Shown here piece after piece: positions 14,368 through 22,042 of a stretch of 46,378 nt of DNA. Position numbers and translations under genes: made by a program. This DNA is from Patescibacteria group bacterium (lineage in GTDB: Bacteria > Patescibacteriota > Patescibacteriia > Patescibacteriales > WJLG01), in contig JAQTUZ010000011.1 of assembly GCA_028707065.1 (NCBI GenBank), positions 1 to 46,378 on the forward strand, in the 5' to 3' direction. Under the pieces are notes generated by a model. That model was not told the DNA's origin and searched no databases. It worked only from the letters and a program-made list of their open reading frames with translations. Numbering within the stretch: the stretch's first letter is position 1; every line of letters begins with the position of its first letter.

Positions 14368-17300
14368 TTATTTTAAAGCTAATAATTGTTCTTTAAGCTT
14401 ATCTAATTCAATCTGTGCTTTGGCCAATTTTTCCTTTTCGACGGCGACGACTTTTTCCGGCGCTTTGCCGATAAACTCTTGGTTGGATAATTTTCCCTGC
14501 AGAGCCGCGGCGAATTTTTCCAGACTGGCAATCTCTTTTTCCAAACGCGCTTTTTCCTTAGCCGCATCGACCGCGCCCAAAAGATAAATCTCAATTCCGC
14601 CGACCGTGGCATAGATCGCATTGGGGATTTTCTCTCCTTTGGCCAAGATTTTCAGATCACTGATCCCGGTGCGCAGACTCTTGATCAAAATTTCATTTTC
14701 CCTGATCAATTTCGCGTCCGATCCGGCATAAATGACCGCTTCGACTTTTTTGGCCGGCTCAACTTTATTTTCGGCGCGCGCGTTTCTGATCGCCATGATA
14801 ACTTCTTTGGCCAAATCAAAACTATTGCTGACTTCGAGTTCGTCAGTGCCAAGCATCGGCCAGGGCTCGACCATCAATAAAGAATCATTGAATTTTTTCC
14901 AGATCACTTCCGTGACGAACGGAGCAAAAGGATGCGCGAGTTTCAAGACTTTGCGTAAAATCTCCAGCAAGATGGCTTTATTATTTTCACCGTCTTCGAA
15001 TTTACTCGCTTCCAGATACCAATCAGCCAGATCATTCCAGACAAAATCGATCAATTTTTCACCGGCTTGGGAAAAAGAAAATGATTCAATATCCTTGGTG
15101 ATGGCGGCAACCGCGTCATTGATCCGATACGAGATCCAAATATCAGCGGTGGTTAAATTATTCACATCGACTTTTCGATTAAAATTTCCTTCTGCTCGGC
15201 TTAAAATATAACGGCTGACATTCCAAAGCTTATTCACAAAATTACGCTGTGCCTCGATCCTCTCCCAGGACATCCGCGAATTATTTCCCGGCGTGCTGCC
15301 AATTAATAAGGCCAGACGCAAAGAATCAGTACCGTATTTGGCAATCACGTCCAGCGGATCAATGCCATTACCTTTAGATTTAGACATTTTTTTGCCCTTG
15401 TCGTCCAAGATCATCCCGTGCAGATAAACATCGCTAAACGGCTTTTCGCCCAAAGCGTAATAAGACATCAGAATCATCCGCGAAACCCAGAGCGTCAAAA
15501 TTTCAAAGCCGGTTTCCAGCACGGCCGTTGGATGAAATTTGGCCAGATCGCCTGATTTTATCCCATCTTTATAAGTATCCGGCCAGCCTAAAGTCGAGAA
15601 GGTCCACATCCCTGACGAAAACCAAGTGTCCAGAGTATCTTCATCCTGAGTCCAAATGTCCTTTTGCAGTTCTTCCAAAATCTTTTGATTTTCTAATTCA
15701 TTGAAGTGCGAGGCGGCCTCGGGGACTTTTATCACTCTCGCGCCCAACAACCGAGCCAACTCTTCCTGATCTTCCAGCGGGACAGCATGATCAATCCCCG
15801 GCTGAAAGCAGACGATTTCGCCGACATTTTTTTTCACCTTGGCAAAATCAATCACCAGATTATCATAATTCTTTCGTCCCAGCTTAACGGGCGTTTTTAA
15901 GGCCGGGGAAATTAAAACTAATTTTTTTATTTTCAAATCATGCTCCTCGATCAGTTTCAGCGCGAGCGTGCCGCCACGGGAATGAGTCACCATCACGGTA
16001 TCCTCGTTAATTTTGGCGTTCTTTAAAACAAACTCAGCTTGTTTAAGACGATCGGGCTGGTCGATATTCGGAAGCACGTGCCAAAAATTATCCGGGCGAT
16101 TTAATTTACCGTTCAACCAGGCCAAAGGATCCTTACCAACTACCGATTGATATGAACCATGCAAAAAAACAAAATTGGTTTTATCTTCCGGCGCATTTTC
16201 CCCCACATAAACTTCTTCATTTTCGGGAATTTGGAATTTGGAATTTGGAATTTGGGAATTTTTTTTATACCAGGCGGGAATTCTATGGCCGTACCAGATC
16301 TGGCGCGAGACGCACCAATCATGCAGATTATACATCCAATTTTCATACTGGCCCCGGAATCTGTCGGGAGTAAATTTTATTTCTCCGCTGGTTGCCACGG
16401 CCAAGGCAACTTCTTTTAAAGATTCTCCGCCCAGCCGATCTAATTTTTTATCAACATCAACAAACCATTGCTTCGACGGAATCGGCTCGACTGAAGTATC
16501 GCAGCGATAGCATTGCGACAAATTATTAGTGATATCCTCTTCTTTTTCCAGTAAACCGGCTTCGCGCAAGCGCTCAACGATCTTTTCCCGGGCTTCCAAG
16601 GCGCGCAATCCGGAGTATTCGCCAAAACCCGGATGAATTTTCGCGTCCTCATCAATAACTTTGACCAGCGGCAATTCGTTTTTCTGCGCCATCTGCCAGT
16701 CAACCATCGAATGCGCCGGCGTCACGCCCAAAGCGCCCGTGCCAAAATCTTTTTCCACGCCCCGATCGGCGATAATTTTTATTTTTAAAGGCACACCGAC
16801 AAAATCAACTTCAAAAGTCTGCCCGATATATTTTTTATAGCGCTCATCGGACGGATTTGCCGCCACGGCCGTATCGCCCAATTTCGTTTCCGGCCTGGTC
16901 GTGGAAATCGCGATCGGGAAATCCTTGGAATATTTAAAAGTATATAATTTCGCCGTCTGCTCTTTATATTCGACTTCATCATCAGCCAAAGTCGATTGGC
17001 AGCGCGGACACCAATTGATCACCCGCTCGCCGCGATAGATCACGCCGTCATTATACATATCGATGAACATTTTCTTGACCGCCTTGCCGCGCTGTTCATC
17101 CAAAGTAAAGGCCAAGCGCGACCAATCCAAAGAAGCGCCCATTTTTTTGATCTGATTCAAAATAGTCTTCTGCGTCACTCCAGCAAATTTATTTACTTCG
17201 GCCAAAAAAGCCTCGCGCCCTAAATCGTGCCGCGTTTTTCCGGTTTCTTTGAATAATCTTTTTTCCACGACGTTTTGCGTGGCGATCGCCGCGTGATCCG

Positions 17301-17556
17301 TTCCGGGGAGCCAAAGCGCGCGAAAACCGTTCATTCTTTTATAGCGGATCAACAAATCTTCTACTGCAACCATCACCGCATGGCCGACATGCAATTTATC
17401 GGTGATGTTCGGTGGCGGCAAAACTATTGTGTAGGCGGGTGCGTTTTCGGGCAACTTCAAATTATCCGGATTAAAAAAACCGGAAGCTTCCCATTCCTTA
17501 TTAATTGCGTCTTCGTAATCGGCCGGATTGTACTGTTTGTCTAGTTCTTTGTTCAT
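14368..17556 (-). CDS. valS: Valine-tRNA ligase with an inserted RBBP9/YdeN-type hydrolase domain
   Basis: ValRS charges tRNA-Val. Class I signatures are clear: PPNITDKLHVGH (HIGH-type, about residues 49-62), the CP1 editing domain (about 200-410, TTRPET), WYGHRIPAWY, DTWFSSGMWTFSTLGWP, KMSKSKGN (about 720), and a C-terminal coiled-coil arm (about 990-1062). At 1062 aa it is long. Between RIPAWY and DTWFSS, where ValRS normally has a short zinc-knuckle segment, lies about 175 aa of an alpha/beta hydrolase (residues about 458-632). It shows FVFLHG, VTHSRGG (nucleophile S526), PGIDHAVPLED (D589) and ASHFN (H617). The junction begins with a repeat-encoded peptide (NSQIPNSKFQIP). In CP1 the block GTGALGVTPAHSMVD has Gly277 and Ser283 where Lys and Asp are usual. 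Confidence 0.93.
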   Translation of the reverse strand: MNKELDKQYNPADYEDAINKEWEASGFFNPDNLKLPENAPAYTIVLPPPNITDKLHVGHAVMVAVEDLLIRYKRMNGFRALWLPGTDHAAIATQNVVEKRLFKETGKTRHDLGREAFLAEVNKFAGVTQKTILNQIKKMGASLDWSRLAFTLDEQRGKAVKKMFIDMYNDGVIYRGERVINWCPRCQSTLADDEVEYKEQTAKLYTFKYSKDFPIAISTTRPETKLGDTAVAANPSDERYKKYIGQTFEVDFVGVPLKIKIIADRGVEKDFGTGALGVTPAHSMVDWQMAQKNELPLVKVIDEDAKIHPGFGEYSGLRALEAREKIVERLREAGLLEKEEDITNNLSQCYRCDTSVEPIPSKQWFVDVDKKLDRLGGESLKEVALAVATSGEIKFTPDRFRGQYENWMYNLHDWCVSRQIWYGHRIPAWYKKNSQIPNSKFQIPENEEVYVGENAPEDKTNFVFLHGSYQSVVGKDPLAWLNGKLNRPDNFWHVLPNIDQPDRLKQAEFVLKNAKINEDTVMVTHSRGGTLALKLIEEHDLKIKKLVLISPALKTPVKLGRKNYDNLVIDFAKVKKNVGEIVCFQPGIDHAVPLEDQEELARLLGARVIKVPEAASHFNELENQKILEELQKDIWTQDEDTLDTWFSSGMWTFSTLGWPDTYKDGIKSGDLAKFHPTAVLETGFEILTLWVSRMILMSYYALGEKPFSDVYLHGMILDDKGKKMSKSKGNGIDPLDVIAKYGTDSLRLALLIGSTPGNNSRMSWERIEAQRNFVNKLWNVSRYILSRAEGNFNRKVDVNNLTTADIWISYRINDAVAAITKDIESFSFSQAGEKLIDFVWNDLADWYLEASKFEDGENNKAILLEILRKVLKLAHPFAPFVTEVIWKKFNDSLLMVEPWPMLGTDELEVSNSFDLAKEVIMAIRNARAENKVEPAKKVEAVIYAGSDAKLIRENEILIKSLRTGISDLKILAKGEKIPNAIYATVGGIEIYLLGAVDAAKEKARLEKEIASLEKFAAALQGKLSNQEFIGKAPEKVVAVEKEKLAKAQIELDKLKEQLLALK
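15660..16185 (-). other. Inserted alpha/beta-hydrolase domain inside valS
   Basis: This part encodes a complete small serine-hydrolase fold: a first strand with HG oxyanion motif (FVFLHGSYQS), nucleophile elbow THSRGG, an acid strand (PGIDHAVP) and a His loop (EAASHFNE). The spacing of Ser-Asp-His (63 and 28 residues) is almost that of human RBBP9 (Ser75, Asp138, His165, from memory). The frame is intact across both junctions. Confidence 0.85.
16229..16266. repeat. GGAATTTGGAATTT word repeat inside valS
   Basis: Four tandem words of the type GGAATTT, translated on the minus strand as NSQIPNSKFQIP, lie exactly at the N-side junction of the hydrolase insertion. Confidence 0.7.
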
Positions 17557-17834
17557 AATAAACTTGGGTATACAATGCGAATACTGCGAATTTTACGCGA
17601 ATACTACGAACGCTAACCGGATCGAAAAAAAGATTTTTCGCGCATTTCCATCAATGCATTCAGCTAATATTTCCTTTATTTTATAATATAAGATTATCAA
17701 AACAAAGGGGTTTTGGCAAGGCGAAATAAATTAAAATTGTTCCGCCAGCCGGTGGATTATAAATTAAGAATTTTTCCAGGGAAGGTTGTATTTTAAGCCA
17801 ATTTTTATTATAATGTAATGATGCTTAATTATTA

Positions 17835-17863
17835 TTGACACCCTAATAAATTAAGTATAAGAT
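17835..17863 (+). promoter_or_regulatory. Probable promoter of the DHH-type gene
   Basis: TTGACA (17835-17840), 17-nt spacer, TAAGAT (17858-17863). The transcript would carry the repeat cassette at 17888-17934 in its leader. Confidence 0.6.
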
Positions 17864-17887
17864 TAGATTTTTGAATAAAATTAATTG

Positions 17888-17934
17888 AAACCCACCCCGG
17901 CCGCGAGGCGCAGCCACCCCTCCCGGGGAGGGGA
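17888..17934. repeat. CCCCTC/GAGGGG cassette in a 5' leader
   Basis: AAACCCACCCCGG ... CACCCCTCCCGGGGAGGGGAA, a variant of the cassette found in der and rarA, ending about 20 bp before the next start codon. Confidence 0.8.
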
Positions 17935-17954
17935 ATTAACAGCACAAAAAGCCA

Positions 17955-19127
17955 ATGCTGAGTCAGCACCAGCAGATTTTCGAACAGATAAAAAAGGCGA
18001 AAAACATCTTGATCGCTTTTTCTTCCAATTGGAACGGCGATAATATCGCCAGCGCTTTGGCGTTTTATTTATTCCTGAAAAAAATCGGCAAGAAGGCAGA
18101 AATAATTTCCAGCAAATCTGAAGACGGCACGGCCATGGAAATAAAAAGCAAGGCTTTTTCCTTTTTGCCCGGCTTTGCCGAAATTAAAAGAATCGCCCGG
18201 GAGATGAATAAATTCGTCATCTCGCTCAATTTGGGCAAAGCGAAAATCAAGGGCGTAAAATACCGCCTCGAATCCGGCGCGGCCAAATTCATCATCACTC
18301 CGGCCAAAGGAAATTTCACCGAAGAAGACGTGAAGATCGAAACCGAAGGAGCCAAATATGACCTGATCATCATCTTGGATACGCCGGATATGGAATCTTT
18401 GGGAAAAATCTTTTCCGAGAACACCCAATTTTTTTACAGCACGCCGATCATCAATATCGACCATCACTCCTCCAACGAAGAATTCGGCCAGATAAATTTG
18501 GTGCAAATCAATGCGGTTGCCACTTCGGAAATTATTTTTTCTTTATTAAGTTCTTATGAAGAAAATTTAATTGATGAAGATATTGCCACCTGCCTTTTGA
18601 CCGGCATTATTTCCAAAACTAAGAATTTCAAAACCGCCAATGTCACGCCGGATACTTTAGCAGCCACTTCGTCCCTGATTTCCAAAGATGCGCGCCGCGA
18701 AGAAATCGTCAATAAATTATATCGTTCCCGCGGCATCGGCGTCCTGAAGCTTTGGGGAATAATCTTGTCCCGCCTGACTTACGCCAAGAACGGCCAAATC
18801 ATCTGGTCGGCCGTCACTAATAATGATTTCATCAAAACCGACACTTCTAAGAACGATTTGAACGATATAATCGACGAATTAATCGCCAATATTCCCGAAG
18901 CTAAAGTAATCATAATTTTTTATGAAATTTCCGATGCGGCAGGAAATTTGACCACCAGTTTCCTGGTCCATTCCCCGAAAAACATCAACGTGCTTGACTT
19001 GACCAAAGATTATAACCCGAAAGGCGATGAAAAAATGGTCGAGATCGAAACCAAAAAACAGTTGGAAGAAATCAAGGAAGAAATAATCGAACTAATCGAT
19101 AAAAAAATAAATCAGTATTCAGCTTAA
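17955..19127 (+). CDS. DHH-type phosphoesterase-like protein, motif I degenerate
   Basis: The 390-aa protein has the layout of DHH/DHHA1 proteins (nanoRNase, pAp phosphatase, RecJ relatives). DTPD (about 143) and NIDHHSS (about 170) match motifs II and III. The first motif, normally HxxPDGDxxGS, is replaced by SNWNGDNIASA, so two metal ligands appear lost. The C-terminal DHHA1 part lacks the usual GGGH glycine loop and ends in a Lys/Glu-rich helix. It may therefore bind rather than cleave its substrate. A consensus promoter lies about 90 bp upstream. The start ATG 17955 follows repeat DNA with no Shine-Dalgarno site. Confidence 0.75.
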   Translation: MLSQHQQIFEQIKKAKNILIAFSSNWNGDNIASALAFYLFLKKIGKKAEIISSKSEDGTAMEIKSKAFSFLPGFAEIKRIAREMNKFVISLNLGKAKIKGVKYRLESGAAKFIITPAKGNFTEEDVKIETEGAKYDLIIILDTPDMESLGKIFSENTQFFYSTPIINIDHHSSNEEFGQINLVQINAVATSEIIFSLLSSYEENLIDEDIATCLLTGIISKTKNFKTANVTPDTLAATSSLISKDARREEIVNKLYRSRGIGVLKLWGIILSRLTYAKNGQIIWSAVTNNDFIKTDTSKNDLNDIIDELIANIPEAKVIIIFYEISDAAGNLTTSFLVHSPKNINVLDLTKDYNPKGDEKMVEIETKKQLEEIKEEIIELIDKKINQYSA

Positions 19128-19300
19128 ATCAATTAGGCTTGAAAAAACTGATTTTACGTGTTAAATTGGTTATTGTTATATGCGTTCGGATTATGAGAGC
19201 GTCCTGAAGCTGCAGCTGGTTATCCGCGACGTCGCCTACGGCGCGCGCGGACCCGCTCACGGCCTTCGGCCGATGTAGCGGGGATCACGGCTCTTACTTG

Positions 19301-19436
19301 TCCCGCCACATTTTTCAAGTTTTTTCTACCCTGGGTGCGTAGCTCAGTTGGTTAGAGCACGGCTCTTATAAAGCCGGGGTCGATGGTTCAACTCCATCCG
19401 CACCCACCAATTACTAATTTGAAAAATGTGGCGGGA
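19301..19436. repeat. 18-bp perfect inverted repeat flanking the inner tRNA
   Basis: TCCCGCCACATTTTTCAA (19301-19318) and its exact reverse complement (19419-19436) enclose the intact tRNA gene. The right end abuts the anticodon-loop remnant TAA of the broken outer copy. Confidence 0.9.
19333..19409 (+). tRNA. tRNA-Ile (anticodon UAU)
   Basis: A complete 77-nt cloverleaf with encoded CCA: acceptor GGGTGCG/CGCACCC, D-stem GCTC/GAGC, anticodon stem CGGCT/AGCCG with loop CTTATAA, T-stem GATGG/CCATC with loop TTCAACT. The anticodon read by position is TAT, which decodes AUA. Most bacteria instead use a CAU tRNA modified to lysidine by TilS, so this is a notable type. Confidence 0.92.
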
Positions 19437-19527
19437 TAAAGCCGGGGTCGATGGTTCGCCACGTCATCCGACGTGGCGCCCTGTCGAATGACAGGGCGAA
19501 TCCATCTGGACGCACACAAAATATTAA

Positions 19528-19604
19528 GGGCAATTAGCTCAGTTGGTTAGAGCGTTACATTGACATTGTAAAGGCCACTGGTTCGAATCCAGTATTGCCC
19601 ACCA
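19528..19604 (+). tRNA. tRNA-Val (anticodon GAC)
   Basis: A complete 77-nt cloverleaf with encoded CCA: acceptor GGGCAAT/ATTGCCC, D-stem GCTC/GAGC, anticodon stem TTACA/TGTAA with loop TTGACAT (GAC), T-stem ACTGG/CCAGT with loop TTCGAAT. It lies 13 nt after the broken tRNA copy. Confidence 0.95.
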
Positions 19605-19612
19605 AAATAAAA

Positions 19613-19637
19613 ATGCCACTGCTTAGGTGGTTTTTTT
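19613..19637 (+). terminator. Terminator after the tRNA-Val gene
   Basis: A short stem CCAC/GTGG with a 7-nt loop followed by seven Ts. Confidence 0.6.
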
Positions 19638-19668
19638 AATATAATTATACATAAAAATGTGCTTTTGA

Positions 19669-19674
19669 TATACT
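19669..19674 (+). promoter_or_regulatory. -10 box placed for a leaderless transcript
   Basis: TATACT preceded by TGA lies 6 nt before the ATG at 19681. Transcription would start at or next to the start codon, giving a leaderless mRNA for the DKNYY gene, which has no ribosome site. Confidence 0.45.
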
Positions 19675-19680
19675 ATAGGC

Positions 19681-20772
19681 ATGCCCAAACAATGTTATAA
19701 AAAATCGAAAAAAAATATAAAAAGATTGATAATTTTTATATCTTTTATTTTTATCACAATCTTTAGCCTATTTTATTGGATAATGATACCAAAATATGCA
19801 GGCGTTGGATTGAGCGGGTTGTCATATTACCATCTCAACAGCCTCAAGAAATCAAAGCTCGTTAAAGTTGGCGATGTATATGTAAAAAATTCTAAAACCG
19901 TTTACTGTAAAGAAGCTGTAAATTGTAGCTTTTTTGGTTGCGATGAACCAGCATATGCAGTTATCCAAGGCGCAGATGCTAAAACTTTCCAAAAAACAGA
20001 CGATTCAGCTTTTTATTATGCTAAAGATAAAAATCATGTTTATTACTACTGCAACAGGATAAAAGAATCTGATCCGGAAACTTTTAAAACTGTAAACGGT
20101 TATTACGCAAAAGATAAAAATAACGTCTACTACGGCATTGAAGCGTTGCAAGGAGCTGATCCAACCACCTTCACTTTAATTAAAACAATTGGATTTTCCA
20201 GCTATGCTAAAGACAAAAATAACGTATATATTAATAACGTCGTAATCCAAAGCGCTGATCCCTCAACTTTTACTTTGTTTAATTTTGGTTACGCAACCGA
20301 TAAAAAACAAGCGTACTACAACGGCAACGTCATTCCGGATGCCAATCCCGAAACTTTTGAAGTAATCAAAGAGCTTAACTATGGTGCTTCAAAAATTGAC
20401 TACGCCAAAGATAACAAAAATGTTTATACTAACGGTTCGATACTTCCAGGCGCTGATGGCAATACTTTCAGAATTATGGAATATTGGTACACTGCTGACA
20501 AAAATAACGTATACCTACATAACAAAATCATTCCTGAAGCCGACCCATCAACCTTTGAAGTTATAAAAAGAATAAGTGATAATATTGTTTACGAAAAAGA
20601 CAAAAATAATATTTATTTTAATGATTTAATCATTCAAGGTGCCGACCCGGAGACCTTCCAGCTTATCGATGGCGACGCTTTTAATTACTATACAAAGGAC
20701 AAAAATTACGTATACCATAACGACAAAATTGTGGAGTGGGCAGACCCCGCATCTTTCAAAGTAGCAAAATAA
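19681..20772 (+). CDS. DKNYY repeat protein, membrane-anchored
   Basis: The 363-aa protein has a basic N-terminus and one transmembrane segment (about 14-34), so most of it is probably outside the membrane. From about residue 60 on it is a tandem array of about nine units. Each carries a YAKDKNNVYY-like strand followed by a GADPxTF turn, the hallmark of the DKNYY family. Function unknown; such repeats are thought to form an extended beta structure. The DNA is markedly AT-rich compared with its neighbours, suggesting transfer. Confidence 0.85.
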   Translation: MPKQCYKKSKKNIKRLIIFISFIFITIFSLFYWIMIPKYAGVGLSGLSYYHLNSLKKSKLVKVGDVYVKNSKTVYCKEAVNCSFFGCDEPAYAVIQGADAKTFQKTDDSAFYYAKDKNHVYYYCNRIKESDPETFKTVNGYYAKDKNNVYYGIEALQGADPTTFTLIKTIGFSSYAKDKNNVYINNVVIQSADPSTFTLFNFGYATDKKQAYYNGNVIPDANPETFEVIKELNYGASKIDYAKDNKNVYTNGSILPGADGNTFRIMEYWYTADKNNVYLHNKIIPEADPSTFEVIKRISDNIVYEKDKNNIYFNDLIIQGADPETFQLIDGDAFNYYTKDKNYVYHNDKIVEWADPASFKVAK

Positions 20773-20878
20773 TAACAAAACAATTTAAAAAATAAAACAT
20801 ACTACACGAAAAAATAATCAGTTCGAAAAATAAAAATATAAAAACACACCTGGTCTAATTTTAATTTTTAACTTTTTT

Positions 20879-21190
20879 ATGCCTAGAAAATTTCAACGAA
20901 AAATCGAGGATTTTGTCTGCGAGAATTGCGGGGCGAAAGTAAAAGGCAACGGCTACACCAACCATTGCCCGGTTTGCCTTTGGAGCAAGCATGTCGACAT
21001 CAATCCGGGCGACCGGGCAGCCGAATGCGGCGGACTGATGAAGCCGATTGACATCGAGCTTAAAAAAGGAGAATATGTTCTGACACAACAGTGTGCCAAG
21101 TGCAAGCACATTCGTAAAAACAAAATAACCAAGAAAGACAATATAAAAAAAGTAATCGAACTTTCGAAAAATAAAATCTTCACCATCTAA
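20879..21190 (+). CDS. RNHCP-domain zinc-ribbon protein
   Basis: The 103-aa protein begins with a zinc ribbon (C14xxC17 ... NHC30PVC33) followed by WSKHVDINPGDRAAECGGLM and a second pair (CAKCKHIRKNK). This is the RNHCP pattern, named for these residues. It is a presumed nucleic-acid-binding protein of unknown role. It ends with KIFTI just before a strong Shine-Dalgarno site for the next gene, so the three small genes 20879-21857 probably form one operon. Confidence 0.85.
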   Translation: MPRKFQRKIEDFVCENCGAKVKGNGYTNHCPVCLWSKHVDINPGDRAAECGGLMKPIDIELKKGEYVLTQQCAKCKHIRKNKITKKDNIKKVIELSKNKIFTI

Positions 21191-21200
21191 GGAGGAATTT

Positions 21201-21515
21201 ATGGCGGCAGCCGGAGTAATAACCTTTGACGTGTTCGCCCAATTAATCTTTAAGGGAGACATGCTCTTGTCGCGCGGCGGATTATACGGAGAAATTGAGG
21301 GCATCGGAAAGATTGCCGAAATGGGGATGGACATAAACATCCGAATGTCCAGAACGGCCGCTACCGCCCATATCAGGAGAAAGGATGCCTTCTTTTTCCT
21401 GGAAACTGACGGCTGCGTGCAGCTCGTTGCCCAAAGAAACGGCGTGGATACCTTTATCGTCTCTTTGCATAGAAAAAAGTGGCGAGACATCCAGCCACTG
21501 GTGGAGAAAAAGTGA
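21201..21515 (+). CDS. Small unknown protein, paralogue of the next gene
   Basis: The 104-aa protein has a very good ribosome site (AAGGAGGA, 8 nt before ATG). Family unknown. It aligns by eye with the product of 21579-21857. Shared points are GD/ND near position 20-ish, GG-x-x-G-x-IE, a run of beta strands, a His, then FF and a final DxxxV. It is probably a small beta-rich fold. No membrane segment or catalytic motif is seen. Confidence 0.65.
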   Translation: MAAAGVITFDVFAQLIFKGDMLLSRGGLYGEIEGIGKIAEMGMDINIRMSRTAATAHIRRKDAFFFLETDGCVQLVAQRNGVDTFIVSLHRKKWRDIQPLVEKK

Positions 21516-21578
21516 TTCTGACCCCAAAAAACGGAAATGTCCCAAATCAAAATTTTCACCATCTAATCAGGAGGTGTA

Positions 21579-21857
21579 ATGAATATCGAACCGATCGGTG
21601 CCGGCGGTTTTTTGGAAAAAATTTCTCCGAATGATCCGATCTTTTGTGCCGGCGGTCCGTCGGGATATATCGAGAGGATCACTAACGAGACTTTCACCAT
21701 TTCGCTGATTATCACGATTCCGGATGTTAAAGTCGTAACTCATAATCTGCAAAAGGTGAATAGCTTCTTCCTGATAAAAACCGAGGAAGCTATCGTCTTG
21801 CTCTCGATTTCCAAAAGCGGCGACGTGACTGTCGTCCGGCCGCAACGCATCCAATAA
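21579..21857 (+). CDS. Small unknown protein, paralogue of the previous gene
   Basis: The 92-aa product, with a strong ribosome site (AGGAGGTG), has the GG-x-x-G-x-IERI motif, then VTHN and FFLIKTEE, parallel to GGLYGEIEGI...HIRRKDAFFFLETD in its neighbour. The 30 nt before it repeat the end of the RNHCP gene (codons for KIFTI and stop), so a unit was tandemly duplicated. A terminator follows. Confidence 0.65.
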   Translation: MNIEPIGAGGFLEKISPNDPIFCAGGPSGYIERITNETFTISLIITIPDVKVVTHNLQKVNSFFLIKTEEAIVLLSISKSGDVTVVRPQRIQ

Positions 21858-21883
21858 AATTATTGTTTCACGGCAAATATGAC

Positions 21884-21914
21884 ATCGGAAGTCCTAACGG
21901 CTTCCGATTTTTTC
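21884..21914 (+). terminator. Terminator of the RNHCP operon
   Basis: Stem ATCGGAAG/CTTCCGAT with a short loop, followed by TTTTTT. Confidence 0.85.
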
Positions 21915-21965
21915 TTGCTTAAAATGGCTAAAAATTATATAATATGGACGTAAAAACAATTCGAT

Positions 21966-22032
21966 CATTACGAGGGGAAGCAGCGACAAAGCAGCTCCGA
22001 CGGGATTGCTTCGCGAGGCGCTCGCAATGACA
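21966..22032. repeat. Dispersed CATTGCGAG-type repeat
   Basis: CATTACGAGGGGAAGCAGC ... GCTTCGCGAGGCGCTCGCAATGAC. The ends are inverted versions of the CATTGCGAG/CTCGCAATG word known from many unrelated genomes. It lies 10 nt before hsp20. Confidence 0.75.
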
Positions 22033-22042
22033 AATTAATATT

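Larger units (their letters stand above)
19199..19514 (+). pseudogene. Broken tRNA (Ile-type) interrupted by palindromes and by an intact tRNA gene
   Basis: Pieces of a second tRNA surround the intact one at 19333-19409. In order they are: acceptor GCGTCC (19199), D-arm AGCTGCAGCTGGTTA, two palindromes (19223-19251, 19252-19282), GATCACGGCTCTTA, a 140-bp insertion with the intact tRNA, TAAAGCCGGGGTCGATGGTTC, two 20-bp palindromes (19458-19477, 19478-19497), GAATCCATC, and acceptor TGGACGC. Removing the inserts gives a contiguous tRNA with six of seven acceptor pairs, a damaged D-stem and a CAC end, so it is probably not functional. Confidence 0.75.
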
